The position numbers and the translations under genes were made by a program. A model generated the notes under the pieces. It was not told the origin of the DNA and did not search any database. It was given only the letters and a program-made list of their open reading frames with translations. This document shows positions 17,806-28,607 of a stretch of 64,000 nucleotides of DNA, one piece after another. This stretch comes from Gammaproteobacteria bacterium (GTDB lineage: Bacteria > Pseudomonadota > Gammaproteobacteria > Ga0077554 > Ga007554). The stretch covers positions 372,001 to 436,000 of the forward strand of contig JAMPIW010000007.1 in NCBI GenBank assembly GCA_040183005.1, in the 5' to 3' direction. The first letter of the stretch is position 1, and each line of letters opens with the position of its first letter.

Positions 17806-20091
17806 ATGAGAGCTCCGAAAAGAAGGGCGTGGCTAATTTTTCTGGGTATGCTGCTGGCATCGCATGCGTGGGGCATGACACCATTTGTCGTCAAGGACAT
17901 CAGGCTGGAAGGTTTGCAGCGCACCTCTCCCGGCACGCTCTTTAATTATTTGCCCCTTAACGTCGGCGATACGCTGGATGACGCCCGCTCCTCGGAGGCT
18001 ATTCGCGCCTTGTTCAAGACCGGTTTTTTCGATGACGTACGATTTGGCCAGGACGGGGATACGCTAATCATCACGGTAAAAGAGCGCCCTTCAATCTCCA
18101 GCATCAAGATCGCTGGTAACAAGGACATCAAGACCGAGGATCTGACCAAGGCGATGAAGCAGAGCGGTCTTGCGGAAGGCCGGATTTTTGACCGTTCTCT
18201 GCTCGACAAGGTGGAGCGTGAGCTGCAACGTCAATACTTCAGTCAGGGAAAATACGGTGTAAAGATCAAAGCGAAGGTTACATCGCTGGAGCGTAATCGT
18301 GTCGATATCGTCATCGACGTCGTCGAGGGTAAATCTGCGAAGATCCACCAGATCGCCATCGTTGGCAACGCGGCGTTTGGTGATGAAGTGTTGTTAAAGC
18401 AGCTTCAAATTACTACGCCAACACTGTTTTCCTTCTTTACCAGTTCGGATCAGTATTCCAAGCAAAAATTGGCCGCGGATCTGGAAACCCTGCGTTCCTA
18501 CTACCTGGATCGCGGTTACATCAATTTTAATATCGATTCCACCCAGGTTTCCATCACGCCTGACAAGCGTGATGTCTATATCACGATAAATATTACCGAG
18601 GGCGAGAAATTCACCGTCAAGGAGGTCAAGCTTGCGGGTGATCTCATCTTACCCGAAGCGGATCTGCGCAAGCTGATCAGCGTGGCTGAAGGCGCCGTTT
18701 TTTCGCGCAAGGCCGTCACCGAAAGCGCCGCGCAAATCGCCGAGCGTCTTGGTTCGGACGGGTATGCGTTTGCCAACGTCAATCCCAACCCTGAAGTGGA
18801 CAAGCCAAACAAACAGGTGTCAGTGACGTTTTTGGTCGATCCCGGCAAGCGGGTGTATGTGCGCCGCATTAATGTAGCAGGCAACGCTAGAACCCGCGAT
18901 GAAGTGGTGCGGCGCGAGATGCGGCAGATGGAGGGGGGATTGCTGGCGACTGACAAGATCAATCGCTCGCGGATACGTTTGCAGAGGCTGGGCTTTTTTC
19001 AGGACATCAACATCGAGACGCCCGCTGTTCCCGGCGCAACGGATCAGGTTGACGTGAATGTCAACGTAACGGAAAGATCCTTGGGTAGTCTGACGGCGGC
19101 AGTGGGCTTTTCGCAGGTGCAGGGCTTGCTGCTCAGCGCCAGCATTAGCCAGGACAACTTCCTCGGCAGCGGCAAGCGCATCAGTGCCGAAGTCAATAAC
19201 AGCCGAGTAAACACCATATACAGTTTTTCCTATACCGATCCTTATCATACGCCGGATGGCGTGAGCCGGGGGTTCAGGGGATTTTTCAGGCAGACCAACG
19301 CTACCCGGTTGTTTGTCGGAAGCTATCTGTCGGATGTGTTTGGCGCCGGAGTGAATTATGGTTTTCCGCTTAGCGAACACAATACCGCGCGCTTGAGTTT
19401 TGACTATGAACATACCAGGATTAAAACCACCAGTTTCACACCTAAGTCCTATGTGGACTTTCTCAATGCAAACGGGGACACTTTTGATATAATCAAAATG
19501 TCCGGCGGCTGGACCCACGACACACGCAACCGTGCGATCTTCGCGGATAACGGTATGTTGCAGAGTCTTTCTGCGGAAATGTCGGTGCCAGGCAGCGGCT
19601 TGCAGTTTTACAAGGTGTCTTCACGCACGCAGGTGTACCACCCGTTGACCAAGAGCCTGACCCTGGTGATGAATGGCGAGGTTGCCTATGGTGACAGTTA
19701 TGGCGGGACTAGCGCCTTGCCTTTCTGGGAGCGCTATTACGCAGGCGGCGTCTACTCTGTGCGCGGGTTCAGGGCGAACAGTCTGGGCCTGAGGGAAAAC
19801 AACAGGGCGCTGGGCGGCGCCTTGAAGCTGGTGGGGAGCACAGAGGTGATTTTCCCTGTACCCTTTATGGAGGAGAGCAAGTCGTTCCGCCTGAGTGCCT
19901 TTTTTGATATAGGTAACGTCTATACTGGCATTCAGCAATTCAGCGCAGGCGATTTGCGCTACTCTGCCGGAGTAGCCGCTATTTGGCTGTCCCCCATGGG
20001 GCCGCTGAATTTCAATCTGGCGAGACCGCTTAACAAGAAGGCGGGAGATATCACTGAGTCGTTCCAGTTCTCGCTGGGTACTTTTTTCTGA
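17806..20091 (+). CDS. bamA: Outer membrane protein assembly factor BamA
   Basis: Central Omp85 protein of the BAM complex that folds and inserts beta-barrel proteins. I start at ATG 17806 ('MRAPKRRAWLIFLGMLLASH'), which gives a normal signal peptide ending at 'SHAWG'. An upstream ATG at 17758 lies inside a repeat element and would add a non-family extension. About 761 residues: five POTRA domains (the first begins 'FVVKDIRLEGLQRTSPGTL'), then a 16-strand barrel with the conserved 'GGVYSVRGFRANSLG' loop-6 motif, ending 'FQFSLGTFF' with the terminal aromatic expected for BAM substrates. The native upstream sequence has been replaced by element B2, so expression may depend on read-through or a new promoter. 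Confidence 0.96.
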   Translation: MRAPKRRAWLIFLGMLLASHAWGMTPFVVKDIRLEGLQRTSPGTLFNYLPLNVGDTLDDARSSEAIRALFKTGFFDDVRFGQDGDTLIITVKERPSISSIKIAGNKDIKTEDLTKAMKQSGLAEGRIFDRSLLDKVERELQRQYFSQGKYGVKIKAKVTSLERNRVDIVIDVVEGKSAKIHQIAIVGNAAFGDEVLLKQLQITTPTLFSFFTSSDQYSKQKLAADLETLRSYYLDRGYINFNIDSTQVSITPDKRDVYITINITEGEKFTVKEVKLAGDLILPEADLRKLISVAEGAVFSRKAVTESAAQIAERLGSDGYAFANVNPNPEVDKPNKQVSVTFLVDPGKRVYVRRINVAGNARTRDEVVRREMRQMEGGLLATDKINRSRIRLQRLGFFQDINIETPAVPGATDQVDVNVNVTERSLGSLTAAVGFSQVQGLLLSASISQDNFLGSGKRISAEVNNSRVNTIYSFSYTDPYHTPDGVSRGFRGFFRQTNATRLFVGSYLSDVFGAGVNYGFPLSEHNTARLSFDYEHTRIKTTSFTPKSYVDFLNANGDTFDIIKMSGGWTHDTRNRAIFADNGMLQSLSAEMSVPGSGLQFYKVSSRTQVYHPLTKSLTLVMNGEVAYGDSYGGTSALPFWERYYAGGVYSVRGFRANSLGLRENNRALGGALKLVGSTEVIFPVPFMEESKSFRLSAFFDIGNVYTGIQQFSAGDLRYSAGVAAIWLSPMGPLNFNLARPLNKKAGDITESFQFSLGTFF

Positions 20092-20111
20092 AATAACTCG
20101 GAGTAAATGTT

Positions 20112-20669
20112 GTGAAAAAAATTGCATATCCTGTTTTTGGTCTGATGTTTGGGTTGATGTTTGGGTTGATGTTTTCGATGGCGGCTGCGAATGCGGCTGA
20201 TTTGAAGCTGGGTTATGTGAATAGTGCCGAGCTGATGGAGAAGGCACCTCAGGCAGATGCGGCACGTGGTAGGTTCGAGCAGGAATTTGCCCCACGGCGT
20301 AATAAGCTTCAGGCTGAGGTGAAGGAGCTCAAGCAGCTCGAAGAAAAACTGGTAAAAGATGGCGTGACCATGAGTGAGTCCGAACGCGCCAAAATGGAGC
20401 GTGAGGTGCTCGCCCGTAAACGGGACCTCGGCCGCATCCAGGAAGAACTGCGCGATGATGTCAACATTCGCAACAACGAAGAGCTTGGTAAATTGCAGCA
20501 GATTGTGAAAGAAACCATCGATACTCTCGGCAAGGAAGAAGGTTACGACATGATTTTCTTCGACGTGGCTGCCTTTGTTAACCCCAAGTTAGACATTACA
20601 GGCAAGGTGCTGCAACGTCTGCGGGATAGACCCAAGGATGTGTCAGCATCGGCGAAACCTAAAAAATAA
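20112..20669 (+). CDS. skp: Periplasmic chaperone Skp/OmpH family
   Basis: Trimeric periplasmic chaperone that holds unfolded outer-membrane proteins. The 185-residue protein starts at GTG 20112. The signal peptide contains a 12-bp tandem repeat (20136-20171) that encodes Gly-Leu-Met-Phe three times, ending 'FSMAAANAADLKLGYVNS'. The rest is mostly long coiled helices ('EFAPRRNKLQAEVKELKQLE', 'LARKRDLGRIQEELRDD'), as in Skp tentacles. It sits between bamA and lpxD, the standard place. Confidence 0.93.
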   Translation: MKKIAYPVFGLMFGLMFGLMFSMAAANAADLKLGYVNSAELMEKAPQADAARGRFEQEFAPRRNKLQAEVKELKQLEEKLVKDGVTMSESERAKMEREVLARKRDLGRIQEELRDDVNIRNNEELGKLQQIVKETIDTLGKEEGYDMIFFDVAAFVNPKLDITGKVLQRLRDRPKDVSASAKPKK

Positions 20670-20685
20670 GCCGGGCGGGCAGCAA

Positions 20686-21747
20686 GTGTTGCCTCCACTC
20701 GGGAGTGCGCCGGGAATCACGCTGGGCCAGCTCGCGGAACGTATCGGCGGCGAGTTATACGGCGATGCCGCGTGTGTGATCACCGGGGTTGCAACACTGC
20801 AAAGCGCGCAATCTGGCAACATCACATTTTTAGCCAATTCGCGTTATCGGAAATATTTGGCCTCAACGCAGGCCAGCGCCGTCATCCTTTCTTCAAAGGA
20901 TAAGGAAGATTGCGCGACCGCTGCAGTGGTTGTGGCTAACCCTTATGTTGGATATGCCCGCGCCGCAGCATTGTTGTACACAGGCCGTGAAGAGACGAGC
21001 GTTGTGGGCACCCACCCAACGGCGTGTGTCAGCACTGACAGCCGGGTGCACGAAAGTGCCTCGATTGGCCCTCACTGCGTTATTGAGGCGGATGTGAATA
21101 TCGCCGCAAACGTCAGTATCGGGCCAGGTTGTTTTATTGGCAAAGGCGCGGTGATTGGCGAAGGCAGCCGTCTTCTTGCCAACGTCACAATATGTCACGG
21201 TGTGCATATTGGCAAGCGCGCCATGATTCATCCCGGCGCGGTAATCGGCAGTGATGGATTTGGTATCGCCAACGATAATGGCGTGTGGATCAAAGTGCCG
21301 CAACTGGGTGGCGTGTCTATTGGCGATGACGTTGAAATTGGCGCCAATACCACCATTGACAGGGGCGCGCTGGAAGATACAGTGATCGAGAACGGTGTGA
21401 AGCTGGATAACCAGATTCAGGTAGCCCACAACGTTTATATCGGGGCCCATACCGCGATTGCAGGCTGCGTGGGTATTGCGGGCAGTGCACGTATCGGCAG
21501 GCGCTGCACCGTCGGGGGCGGGGTGGGTATCAGTGGTCATCTGGAAATTGCCGATGATGTGCATGTTACCGGCATGTCGTTTGTGACCAAATCCATAAAA
21601 CAGCCCGGAGTGTATTCTTCCGGCATTCCCGCGGATACCAATCAGCAGTGGCATAAGAATACCGTGCGCTTCCGGCAGCTGGATGAGATGGCGCGTCGTT
21701 TGAAGGTGCTCGAAAATCTGCTGAAACAGGTGCAAAAACAAGCGTAG
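20686..21747 (+). CDS. lpxD: UDP-3-O-(3-hydroxyacyl)glucosamine N-acyltransferase
   Basis: Third enzyme of lipid A synthesis, adding the N-linked hydroxyacyl chain. The N-terminal UDP-binding domain ('ITLGQLAERIGGELYGDA', 'NITFLANSRYRKYLAST') is followed by a left-handed hexapeptide-repeat helix with the catalytic His in 'QIQVAHNVYIGAHTAIAG'. The start is uncertain: GTG 20686 gives about 353 residues and follows skp without overlap, while ATG 20638 inside skp would add 16 residues. The C-terminal helices 'FRQLDEMARRLKVLENLLKQ' are typical. It belongs to the bamA-skp-lpxD-fabZ-lpxA cluster. Confidence 0.95.
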   Translation: MLPPLGSAPGITLGQLAERIGGELYGDAACVITGVATLQSAQSGNITFLANSRYRKYLASTQASAVILSSKDKEDCATAAVVVANPYVGYARAAALLYTGREETSVVGTHPTACVSTDSRVHESASIGPHCVIEADVNIAANVSIGPGCFIGKGAVIGEGSRLLANVTICHGVHIGKRAMIHPGAVIGSDGFGIANDNGVWIKVPQLGGVSIGDDVEIGANTTIDRGALEDTVIENGVKLDNQIQVAHNVYIGAHTAIAGCVGIAGSARIGRRCTVGGGVGISGHLEIADDVHVTGMSFVTKSIKQPGVYSSGIPADTNQQWHKNTVRFRQLDEMARRLKVLENLLKQVQKQA

Positions 21748-21853
21748 CCGCGTACCTTTCTGGTGCGGTATGATAAAAACTGAACGTGGGCCAGCGCGAG
21801 GCCTTTTCCATAGGCCCTGCTAGGTAATAACAGAAGATAGAAGGATAAGAATC

Positions 21854-22303
21854 TTGGAACCGCTCGATATTCGCGAGGTGCTCAAACACCTACCCCACCG
21901 TTACCCCTTCATGTTGGTGGACCGGGTGCTCAACTGCGTCCCCGGCGAGTCCCTGGTGGCGCTGAAAAACGTAAGTTTTAATGAGCCTTTTTTTCAGGGG
22001 CACTTCCCTGATCGCCCCATCATGCCCGGTGTGTTGATTATTGAGGCTTTGGCGCAGGCCACGGGCATCCTGGCGTTCATCACCACCAATACCCGGCCCA
22101 CTGAAAGATCACTTTATTATTTTGTCGGCATTGATAATGCCCGCTTCAAACAGCCGGTCATCCCAGGCGATCAGCTGATTCTTGAGGTCGAAGTGACGCG
22201 TGTCATAAAGACGGTCTGGAAGTTTCATGCTGTTGCCAAGGTGAGCGACAAGGTTGTCGCCAGCGCCGATCTGATGTGCGCGGAAAGGGAACTTGAGCCT
22301 TGA
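21854..22303 (+). CDS. fabZ: 3-hydroxyacyl-ACP dehydratase FabZ
   Basis: Hot-dog-fold dehydratase of fatty acid elongation; acts on the same hydroxyacyl-ACP pool used by LpxA and LpxD. 149 residues, with TTG start at 21854 supported by AGAAGGATAAG upstream. The active-site region reads '[11 protein letters not shown]' and '[20 protein letters not shown]', including the catalytic His and Glu. Its stop overlaps the lpxA start by 4 bp. Confidence 0.97.
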   Translation: MEPLDIREVLKHLPHRYPFMLVDRVLNCVPGESLVALKNVSFNEPFFQGHFPDRPIMPGVLIIEALAQATGILAFITTNTRPTERSLYYFVGIDNARFKQPVIPGDQLILEVEVTRVIKTVWKFHAVAKVSDKVVASADLMCAERELEP

Positions 22304-23082
22304 CAGACTCTCTGATTGCATCGAGCGCGATAATTCATCCAAGCGCGCGGCTTGCCGCTGGGGTCAGTGTTGGCCCGTTTTCTGTCATCGGGCCGAATGT
22401 TGAGATCGGTGAAGGCACGTGGGTTGGTCCCCATGTGGTCATTAATGGTCCTACCCGCATAGGCCGCGACAACAAAATCTATCAATTTTCCTCGATAGGC
22501 GATGCGCCCCAGGATAAAAAATACCATGGCGAGGATACCTGGCTCGAAATTGGCGACCGCAACCTTATTCGCGAGTCGTGCACAATCAATCGCGGTACAG
22601 TCCAGGGTGGTGGAATAACCCGCATCGGCAATGACAACTGGATCATGGCCTATGTGCATATTGCCCATGACTGCGTGCTGGGCAATAACATCATCATGTC
22701 CAACAACGCCTCGCTGGCCGGCCATGTGACGATAGAGGATTATGTCATCCTGGGTGGCTTCACGTTGGTACACCAGTTTTGTTGCCTTGGCGCCCACTGT
22801 TTTACCGCGTTCAATACTGGCATATCCAAGGACGTGCCACCTTTTCTCATGGTGTCAGGTTACCGGGGCGCGCCCCATGGCCTCAACACTGAGGGTTTGA
22901 AAAGGCGCGGTTTTAGCGCTGATGTCATAAGTGACCTGCGTCGGGCATATAAAATCCTTTACCGCTCCAATCTCACCGTGGATCAGGCGCTTGAACAGCT
23001 CGGTGAGCTGGCGGCGAGCCATGCCGAGATTAAGCTGCTGGCGGATTTTGTGCAGAAGTCGTCACGCGGGATAATCCGGTAA
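22300..23082 (+). CDS. lpxA: UDP-N-acetylglucosamine acyltransferase
   Basis: First step of lipid A synthesis. 260 residues, TTG start overlapping fabZ. A left-handed beta helix of hexapeptide repeats begins '[20 protein letters not shown]'; the catalytic His lies in '[17 protein letters not shown]', and the C-terminal helical part shows '[20 protein letters not shown]'. Unlike many gammaproteobacteria, lpxB and rnhB do not follow; the next gene is on the other strand. Confidence 0.97.
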   Translation: MTDSLIASSAIIHPSARLAAGVSVGPFSVIGPNVEIGEGTWVGPHVVINGPTRIGRDNKIYQFSSIGDAPQDKKYHGEDTWLEIGDRNLIRESCTINRGTVQGGGITRIGNDNWIMAYVHIAHDCVLGNNIIMSNNASLAGHVTIEDYVILGGFTLVHQFCCLGAHCFTAFNTGISKDVPPFLMVSGYRGAPHGLNTEGLKRRGFSADVISDLRRAYKILYRSNLTVDQALEQLGELAASHAEIKLLADFVQKSSRGIIR

Positions 23083-23089
23083 AGAGGGA

Positions 23090-23108
23090 GGGGATCACAG
23101 CCATCCCC
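23090..23108. terminator. Possible hairpin between convergent lpxA and hflD
   Basis: GGGGAT (23090-23095) pairs with ATCCCC (23103-23108) across 7 nt in the gap between the converging genes. The stem is short and no T-run is clear, so this is a weak call. Confidence 0.3.
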
Positions 23109-23114
23109 AACCGC

Positions 23115-24934
<1,820 letters not shown>

Positions 24935-25002
24935 CTATATTGGGGCGTAATTGTAACAAATAAACCCCAGCCCGGAGAGGTGTTTCGTGTGTTGGAAATT
25001 GG

Positions 25003-25030
25003 CGGGGTGAGGCTAATTTCGCCAGCCCCG
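25003..25030 (-). terminator. Possible terminator of the SUMF1 operon
   Basis: CGGGG...GGC pairs with GCC..CCCCG over an imperfect stem with an internal bulge, just past the stop of the last SUMF1-like gene. Moderate stem, weak T-tract. The rest of 24887-25047 shows nothing recognisable. Confidence 0.35.
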
Positions 25031-25047
25031 AAAATGTAATTTCCGTG

Positions 25048-25950
25048 TTACTGTGGGGTTCTGGCGAGACGGAAGCCGATGATGTTGCTCCGGTTTACGG
25101 CTGTGGCGTTGGTGCGATTTTGTACGCGCACGTTTTTGGCGTCGCCCCTCCAGGAGCCGCCGCGCAGCACGCGCCCGGAACTTGCGCAGAGGCTGGTCCA
25201 GGCGCTGCCGTCAGCGGGTGCGCCGCTATAATTATCGTGATAGCAGTCTTCCATCCACTCCCACACGTTGCCGCTCATGTCGTGAAGACCAAAGGCGTTG
25301 GCATTTTTGCTGCCCACGGGTTGCTGGTGTTTGCCGCTGTTTGCGTTGAACCATGCAACGGCGTTCACGTCGCGGCTGCCGCAATAAGGGTGGTTGCCAC
25401 CCGCGTGGCAGGCGTATTCCCATTCGGCTTCGGTAGGTAAGCGATAGACGCCATGGTCAGTTGCCGCTTTGCTCTTGTTTAGCCATTCGATAAAGTTTTT
25501 GGCCTCGTTCCATGAAACATCAACCACGGGCGCAGTGTCGCCATGGGCGTTGTATTTCATGAACTCGTCGGTGACCAGCTCGGTGCGGCCAGTGGCGATG
25601 ATGAAGCGTTTGAACTGACCAAGAGTGACTTCGGTTTTGCTCATCTGGAAACCCGGTATGCTGACGCGATGCTGCGGGCCTTCGTTGATCAATGCGTCCA
25701 AGTCGACTGCGGAGCAGCCGGCTGGAGGTGTCTGGGAGAGCTTCTTGCCTCCCCCTCCCGGTCTGGTTGCCGCTTGGCACGAGCCCATCTGGAAGCTGCC
25801 AGTGGGTATGTCGGTGAACTTTAGGTCGATGAAGCTGCTGAATTCGCCGGCATGTGCAAAGCTGGCGACCAGACTCAAGCAGAGTGTGGCAACAATATTG
25901 CCAAGACGCGTTGGCAAGTGACGCGGCAGACGATGGTGCGCTCGGGGCAT
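25048..25950 (-). CDS. Exported SUMF1/FGE-family protein (copy A)
   Basis: About 300 residues from ATG 25950, which opens a clear signal peptide ('LCLSLVASFAHAGEF'); the frame extends 20 residues upstream without a signal. The formylglycine-generating-enzyme-like fold is shown by 'TDIPTGSFQMGSC', 'SKTEVTLGQFKRFI', 'PVVDVSWNEAKNFIEWLN', 'YRLPTEAEWEYACHAGG', 'GLHDMSGNVWEWMEDCYH' and 'GRVLRGGSWRG'. The paired Cys of aerobic FGE, expected after the 'GGSW' segment, are absent ('VRVQNRTNATAVNRSNIIG'), so sulfatase activation is unlikely. A binding or maturation role in the periplasm is more probable. Last gene of a four-gene operon with a paralog just upstream. Confidence 0.88.
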   Translation of the reverse strand: MPRAHHRLPRHLPTRLGNIVATLCLSLVASFAHAGEFSSFIDLKFTDIPTGSFQMGSCQAATRPGGGGKKLSQTPPAGCSAVDLDALINEGPQHRVSIPGFQMSKTEVTLGQFKRFIIATGRTELVTDEFMKYNAHGDTAPVVDVSWNEAKNFIEWLNKSKAATDHGVYRLPTEAEWEYACHAGGNHPYCGSRDVNAVAWFNANSGKHQQPVGSKNANAFGLHDMSGNVWEWMEDCYHDNYSGAPADGSAWTSLCASSGRVLRGGSWRGDAKNVRVQNRTNATAVNRSNIIGFRLARTPQ

Positions 25951-25964
25951 GCTGGTTCCTAAAG

Positions 25965-26043
25965 TTAAACCTAAAAACGGAAGTTGGCCGCTTCTTTGGA
26001 TGGTTGGCAATATGTTTTGAATGTGTTTTAACGACCCGCCTGT
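25965..26043. repeat. Inverted-repeat element B, partial copy B3
   Basis: Begins TTAAACCTAAAAACGG and continues with a close match to the left half of copy B1 (shared 'GTTGGCCGCTTC' and 'GGCAATATGTTTT' type segments), but no right-hand inverted end follows. It fills the gap between the two SUMF1-like genes and abuts the stop codon of the upstream one. Confidence 0.65.
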
Positions 26044-27141
26044 TTATGGTAAATCCCTGACAACACGAAACCCATTGCCGTAGTACCAGTTTCCGGGCGA
26101 GGCGGCGAGGCGGTAAGTTGCGCGCGCGAAGTCTGAAGTGAACTTCCAGGAGCCACCACGAAGAACCCGCGCGGTGGTGGTGTCACGCTTCCAGTCTGAG
26201 CCGTGGCGGGTGCGCATGATGGCGTCGTACTCCTGTTGTTCCCTGCTTAAATCCGTGTTGTTGACGCGCACAATATTCGCGGAATTATTGTGTTCCTGCT
26301 TGCCTTGGTTGAGTTCCGGAGCGCCGTGCGAAGCATTCGCGCTGTTCTCCGTCCAGGGACGGCCATCAGCCGGTGCGCCACGGTAACTATCATGGTAGGC
26401 ATCCTCTACCCATTGCCACACGTTGCCGCTCATGTCGTAGAGTCCCCAGGCGTTGGGGGTCTTGCGTCCAACATTTTGCTGATGCCGGCCATCGCCCTTG
26501 GGGACATCGCCATCGTGCCATGCGACTTCATTCACGTTATTGCTGCCGCAATAAGCATGGTTGCCGCCCGCACGACAGGCATATTCCCACTCTGCTTCGG
26601 AAGGTAACCGGTACGTGCCACGGTCATTCGCCGGTTTGTGCTTGTTGAGCCATTCGATGAAATCTTTGGCCTCTTGCCAGGAAACCTGCACTACTGGCGC
26701 GTCATCGCCGAAAGCGTTGTATCTCATAAAGTCGTCGTTGATAAGATTCCATCCCGACGATCCTTTAGTGCCTCCCGAGGCACTGACATAGTGTTTGAAC
26801 TGGCCGAGGGTGATCGGGGTTTTGCCCATCTGAAAAGCGGATATGCTTACGGTATGCTGTGGGGTTTCGTTGTCGTTTACGTTGGTATTGTTCTCGGGGC
26901 AGTCGGCCGAGAGCGGTGCTTGGCCGAGAAAAACGCGGATTTTGTTTTCCTTCTGCATCTCGGATGTTATTTTGCATGAGCCCATCTGGAAATGGCCGCT
27001 GGGTATGTCAACGAACTTCAGGCCTGCGAAATTGGTGAATTCCCCAGCCTGTGCTAGCCCGGCTACCAGGCTCAGCGCGGCCAAGAAGGATCTGGCCAGT
27101 GTGGGTGTGCGGGGCGGTGAGCGATGTAGCGCTTGAAGCAT
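26044..27141 (-). CDS. Exported SUMF1/FGE-family protein (copy B)
   Basis: 365 residues with a signal peptide ('SFLAALSLVAGLAQAGEF'). It shares with copy A the order and wording of the fold: 'VDIPSGHFQMGSC', 'GKTPITLGQFKHYV', 'PVVQVSWQEAKDFIEWLN', 'YRLPSEAEWEYACRAGGN', 'GLYDMSGNVWQWVEDAYH' and 'ARVLRGGSWKF'. It differs by an insertion of about 60 polar residues before 'RVLRGGSW' ('NQGKQEHNNSANIVRVNN'). The FGE catalytic cysteines are missing here too ('FARATYRLAASPGNWYYG'). The two paralogs look like an old tandem duplication. The role is unknown; the periplasm is the likely location. Confidence 0.88.
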   Translation of the reverse strand: MLQALHRSPPRTPTLARSFLAALSLVAGLAQAGEFTNFAGLKFVDIPSGHFQMGSCKITSEMQKENKIRVFLGQAPLSADCPENNTNVNDNETPQHTVSISAFQMGKTPITLGQFKHYVSASGGTKGSSGWNLINDDFMRYNAFGDDAPVVQVSWQEAKDFIEWLNKHKPANDRGTYRLPSEAEWEYACRAGGNHAYCGSNNVNEVAWHDGDVPKGDGRHQQNVGRKTPNAWGLYDMSGNVWQWVEDAYHDSYRGAPADGRPWTENSANASHGAPELNQGKQEHNNSANIVRVNNTDLSREQQEYDAIMRTRHGSDWKRDTTTARVLRGGSWKFTSDFARATYRLAASPGNWYYGNGFRVVRDLP

Positions 27142-27200
27142 GACTAGATCCTCTTGATATTAAAAATTCAAATTTTCGCAACCCGTCGTGTGCCGCCTGG

Positions 27201-27614
27201 TTAGGAAAACCAGCGTAAAAAAGCCGCTGCGGTCAGCGCTGTGGCTCCCATCCCAGTCAGGGCATGCCATGCGCGATGACGGCTTTTCTCGCTCCACTGC
27301 TGTGCGCCGCGCAAATAAAGTGCCGCAAGCACAAACCCGGAGACAGCACAGAGCACCTTGATAACCAGCGCCCCAATAGCTACCGCGTGCAAGTCGGGGA
27401 ATTCACCGTAAAAATAGAAGCTGACGGTGCCAAAAATGACACCGCTGGCGACTTGGGCGCCCCACGCGATTAACACCAGCCACGCCATGCGTTTTTTGAG
27501 CTGGAGTTGGTCCGGGTTGGATTTCAGGGCAATAAAAGAGCCGCCCACCACTGCGGCGGCTCCGAAGTTATGTATGGCCTGGGTTAATGCATAGGATAGG
27601 TTCTCGAGCTGCAT
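27201..27614 (-). CDS. Small four-helix inner-membrane protein, unknown
   Basis: 137 residues with four predicted membrane helices, roughly 15-32, 43-66, 75-98 and 116-134. Histidines sit near the ends of helices 1 and 3 ('TQAIHNFGAAAVVGG', 'FPDLHAVAIGALVIKV'), which could bind a metal or haem, but no family is recognised. It starts 3 nt after the stop of the periplasmic protein gene and is followed by the two SUMF1-like genes, so all four are probably co-transcribed. Hypothetical. Confidence 0.75.
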   Translation of the reverse strand: MQLENLSYALTQAIHNFGAAAVVGGSFIALKSNPDQLQLKKRMAWLVLIAWGAQVASGVIFGTVSFYFYGEFPDLHAVAIGALVIKVLCAVSGFVLAALYLRGAQQWSEKSRHRAWHALTGMGATALTAAAFLRWFS

Positions 27615-27617
27615 GCG

Positions 27618-27968
27618 CTAATTCGCTGTGACTTTGATGCAGCTCTCTTGGCCGATGGACGCATGGCCTTTGTTGACCACCTTTATGCACAGCGTGTGAG
27701 TGCCGACGGGCAGGGGGTCAAGACTGAAACTGCTCTTTAGCTTGCGCAAAATCCCGGCCTCTTTGCCATTGACGTAAATGTGCGAATGGTCGCCACCGAC
27801 ATTGGGCGTAATGCTATAAACGACGTTTACCGGTTCGCCGACTTTGACCTTGCCCCCATCAGCGGGGGATGTGATTTTCAGGTTGGCGTCGGCCAGTACG
27901 CTGGAACCCCACAGCACTACCCCAAGCGCGAGCGTGGCACGCGAAGTGCGGATAAGTTTTCTGTGCAT
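27618..27968 (-). CDS. Small periplasmic Ig-like protein, unknown
   Basis: 116 residues: signal peptide ('ATLALGVVLWGSSVLADA') followed by one compact beta domain ('LKITSPADGGKVKVGEPVNV', 'GGDHSHIYVNGKEAGIL', 'LPVGTHTLCIKVVNKGHA') with two cysteines that could form a disulfide. It resembles Ig-like domains that carry a 'G.H.L......G' strand and bind metals or sugars. First gene of the SUMF1 operon. No precise family recognised. Confidence 0.75.
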   Translation of the reverse strand: MHRKLIRTSRATLALGVVLWGSSVLADANLKITSPADGGKVKVGEPVNVVYSITPNVGGDHSHIYVNGKEAGILRKLKSSFSLDPLPVGTHTLCIKVVNKGHASIGQESCIKVTAN

Positions 27969-28169
27969 TTTGTGAACGTCTCCGTTATGTTGGGCTGCAA
28001 AATTCAGAGGTAAAAAACCCCACTAAATCGGTAGAATATTTGTATGTTTTTAGCATACTGACGCGCGGTTGTAAAGATGAGTTTTGCGCATCGGTTTGAA
28101 GCCCCTAACAAAATGAAAAAAATACATTTACAATTTGGTTGCACCTTAAAATTATCCGGAGGAGTAAAG

Positions 28170-28607
28170 ATGCCGCGCCAATTGGTGGATGATGCGCTGT
28201 GGTCTGCCATAGAACCCCTAATACCGCCACCCAAGCAGCGGCGTAAGCGGTATCCTGGCCGCAAACCACTGGATGATCGCCAGATGTTGACCGGTATTCT
28301 GTTTGTGCTGCTGTCGGGCATTCCATGGGAAATGCTGCCGCAGGAAATGGGGTGTGGGTCGGGTATGACCTGCTGGCGACGGCTGCGCGCCTGGCAAAAG
28401 GCTGGCGTGTGGGACCAGCTGCGCGAGGTGCTCCAGGTCAAGCTACGCGAGGCGGGTAAGATCGATTTCGCGCGCGCCATCGCTGACCCTTCCGCCACAA
28501 GTGCCGCGAACAGGGGGGCTGGCCGTGACCGGCTGATCGCCGTAAAACCAACAGCAAATACCAGACCTTCACGGACGCGCAAGACATCTCGCCCGACGCC
28601 ATTGTGA
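28170..28607 (+). pseudogene. IS5-family transposase remnant
   Basis: Begins well: ATG 28170 after a GGAGGAG site, 'MPRQLVDDALWSAIEPLIPP', 'RRKRYPGRKPLDDRQMLTGI', 'LSGIPWEMLPQEMG' and 'WRRLRAWQKAGVWDQL', the N-terminal half of an IS5-group (IS427/IS1031-like) transposase. After 'DPSATSAANRGA' the frame degenerates, the DDE core is missing and only scraps of later sequence can be guessed up to about 28740. No clear inverted ends. Inactive remnant. Confidence 0.8.

Noticed and set aside
20650-20672. AAACCTAAAAAATAAG near the skp stop as a fourth copy of repeat B
   Set aside because: Only about ten bases match and they encode the Lys-rich Skp C-terminus; no inverted partner.
25048-27141. Calling the SUMF1-like proteins sulfatase-activating enzymes
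   Set aside because: The catalytic cysteines of formylglycine-generating enzymes are absent in both, and no sulfatase gene is nearby.
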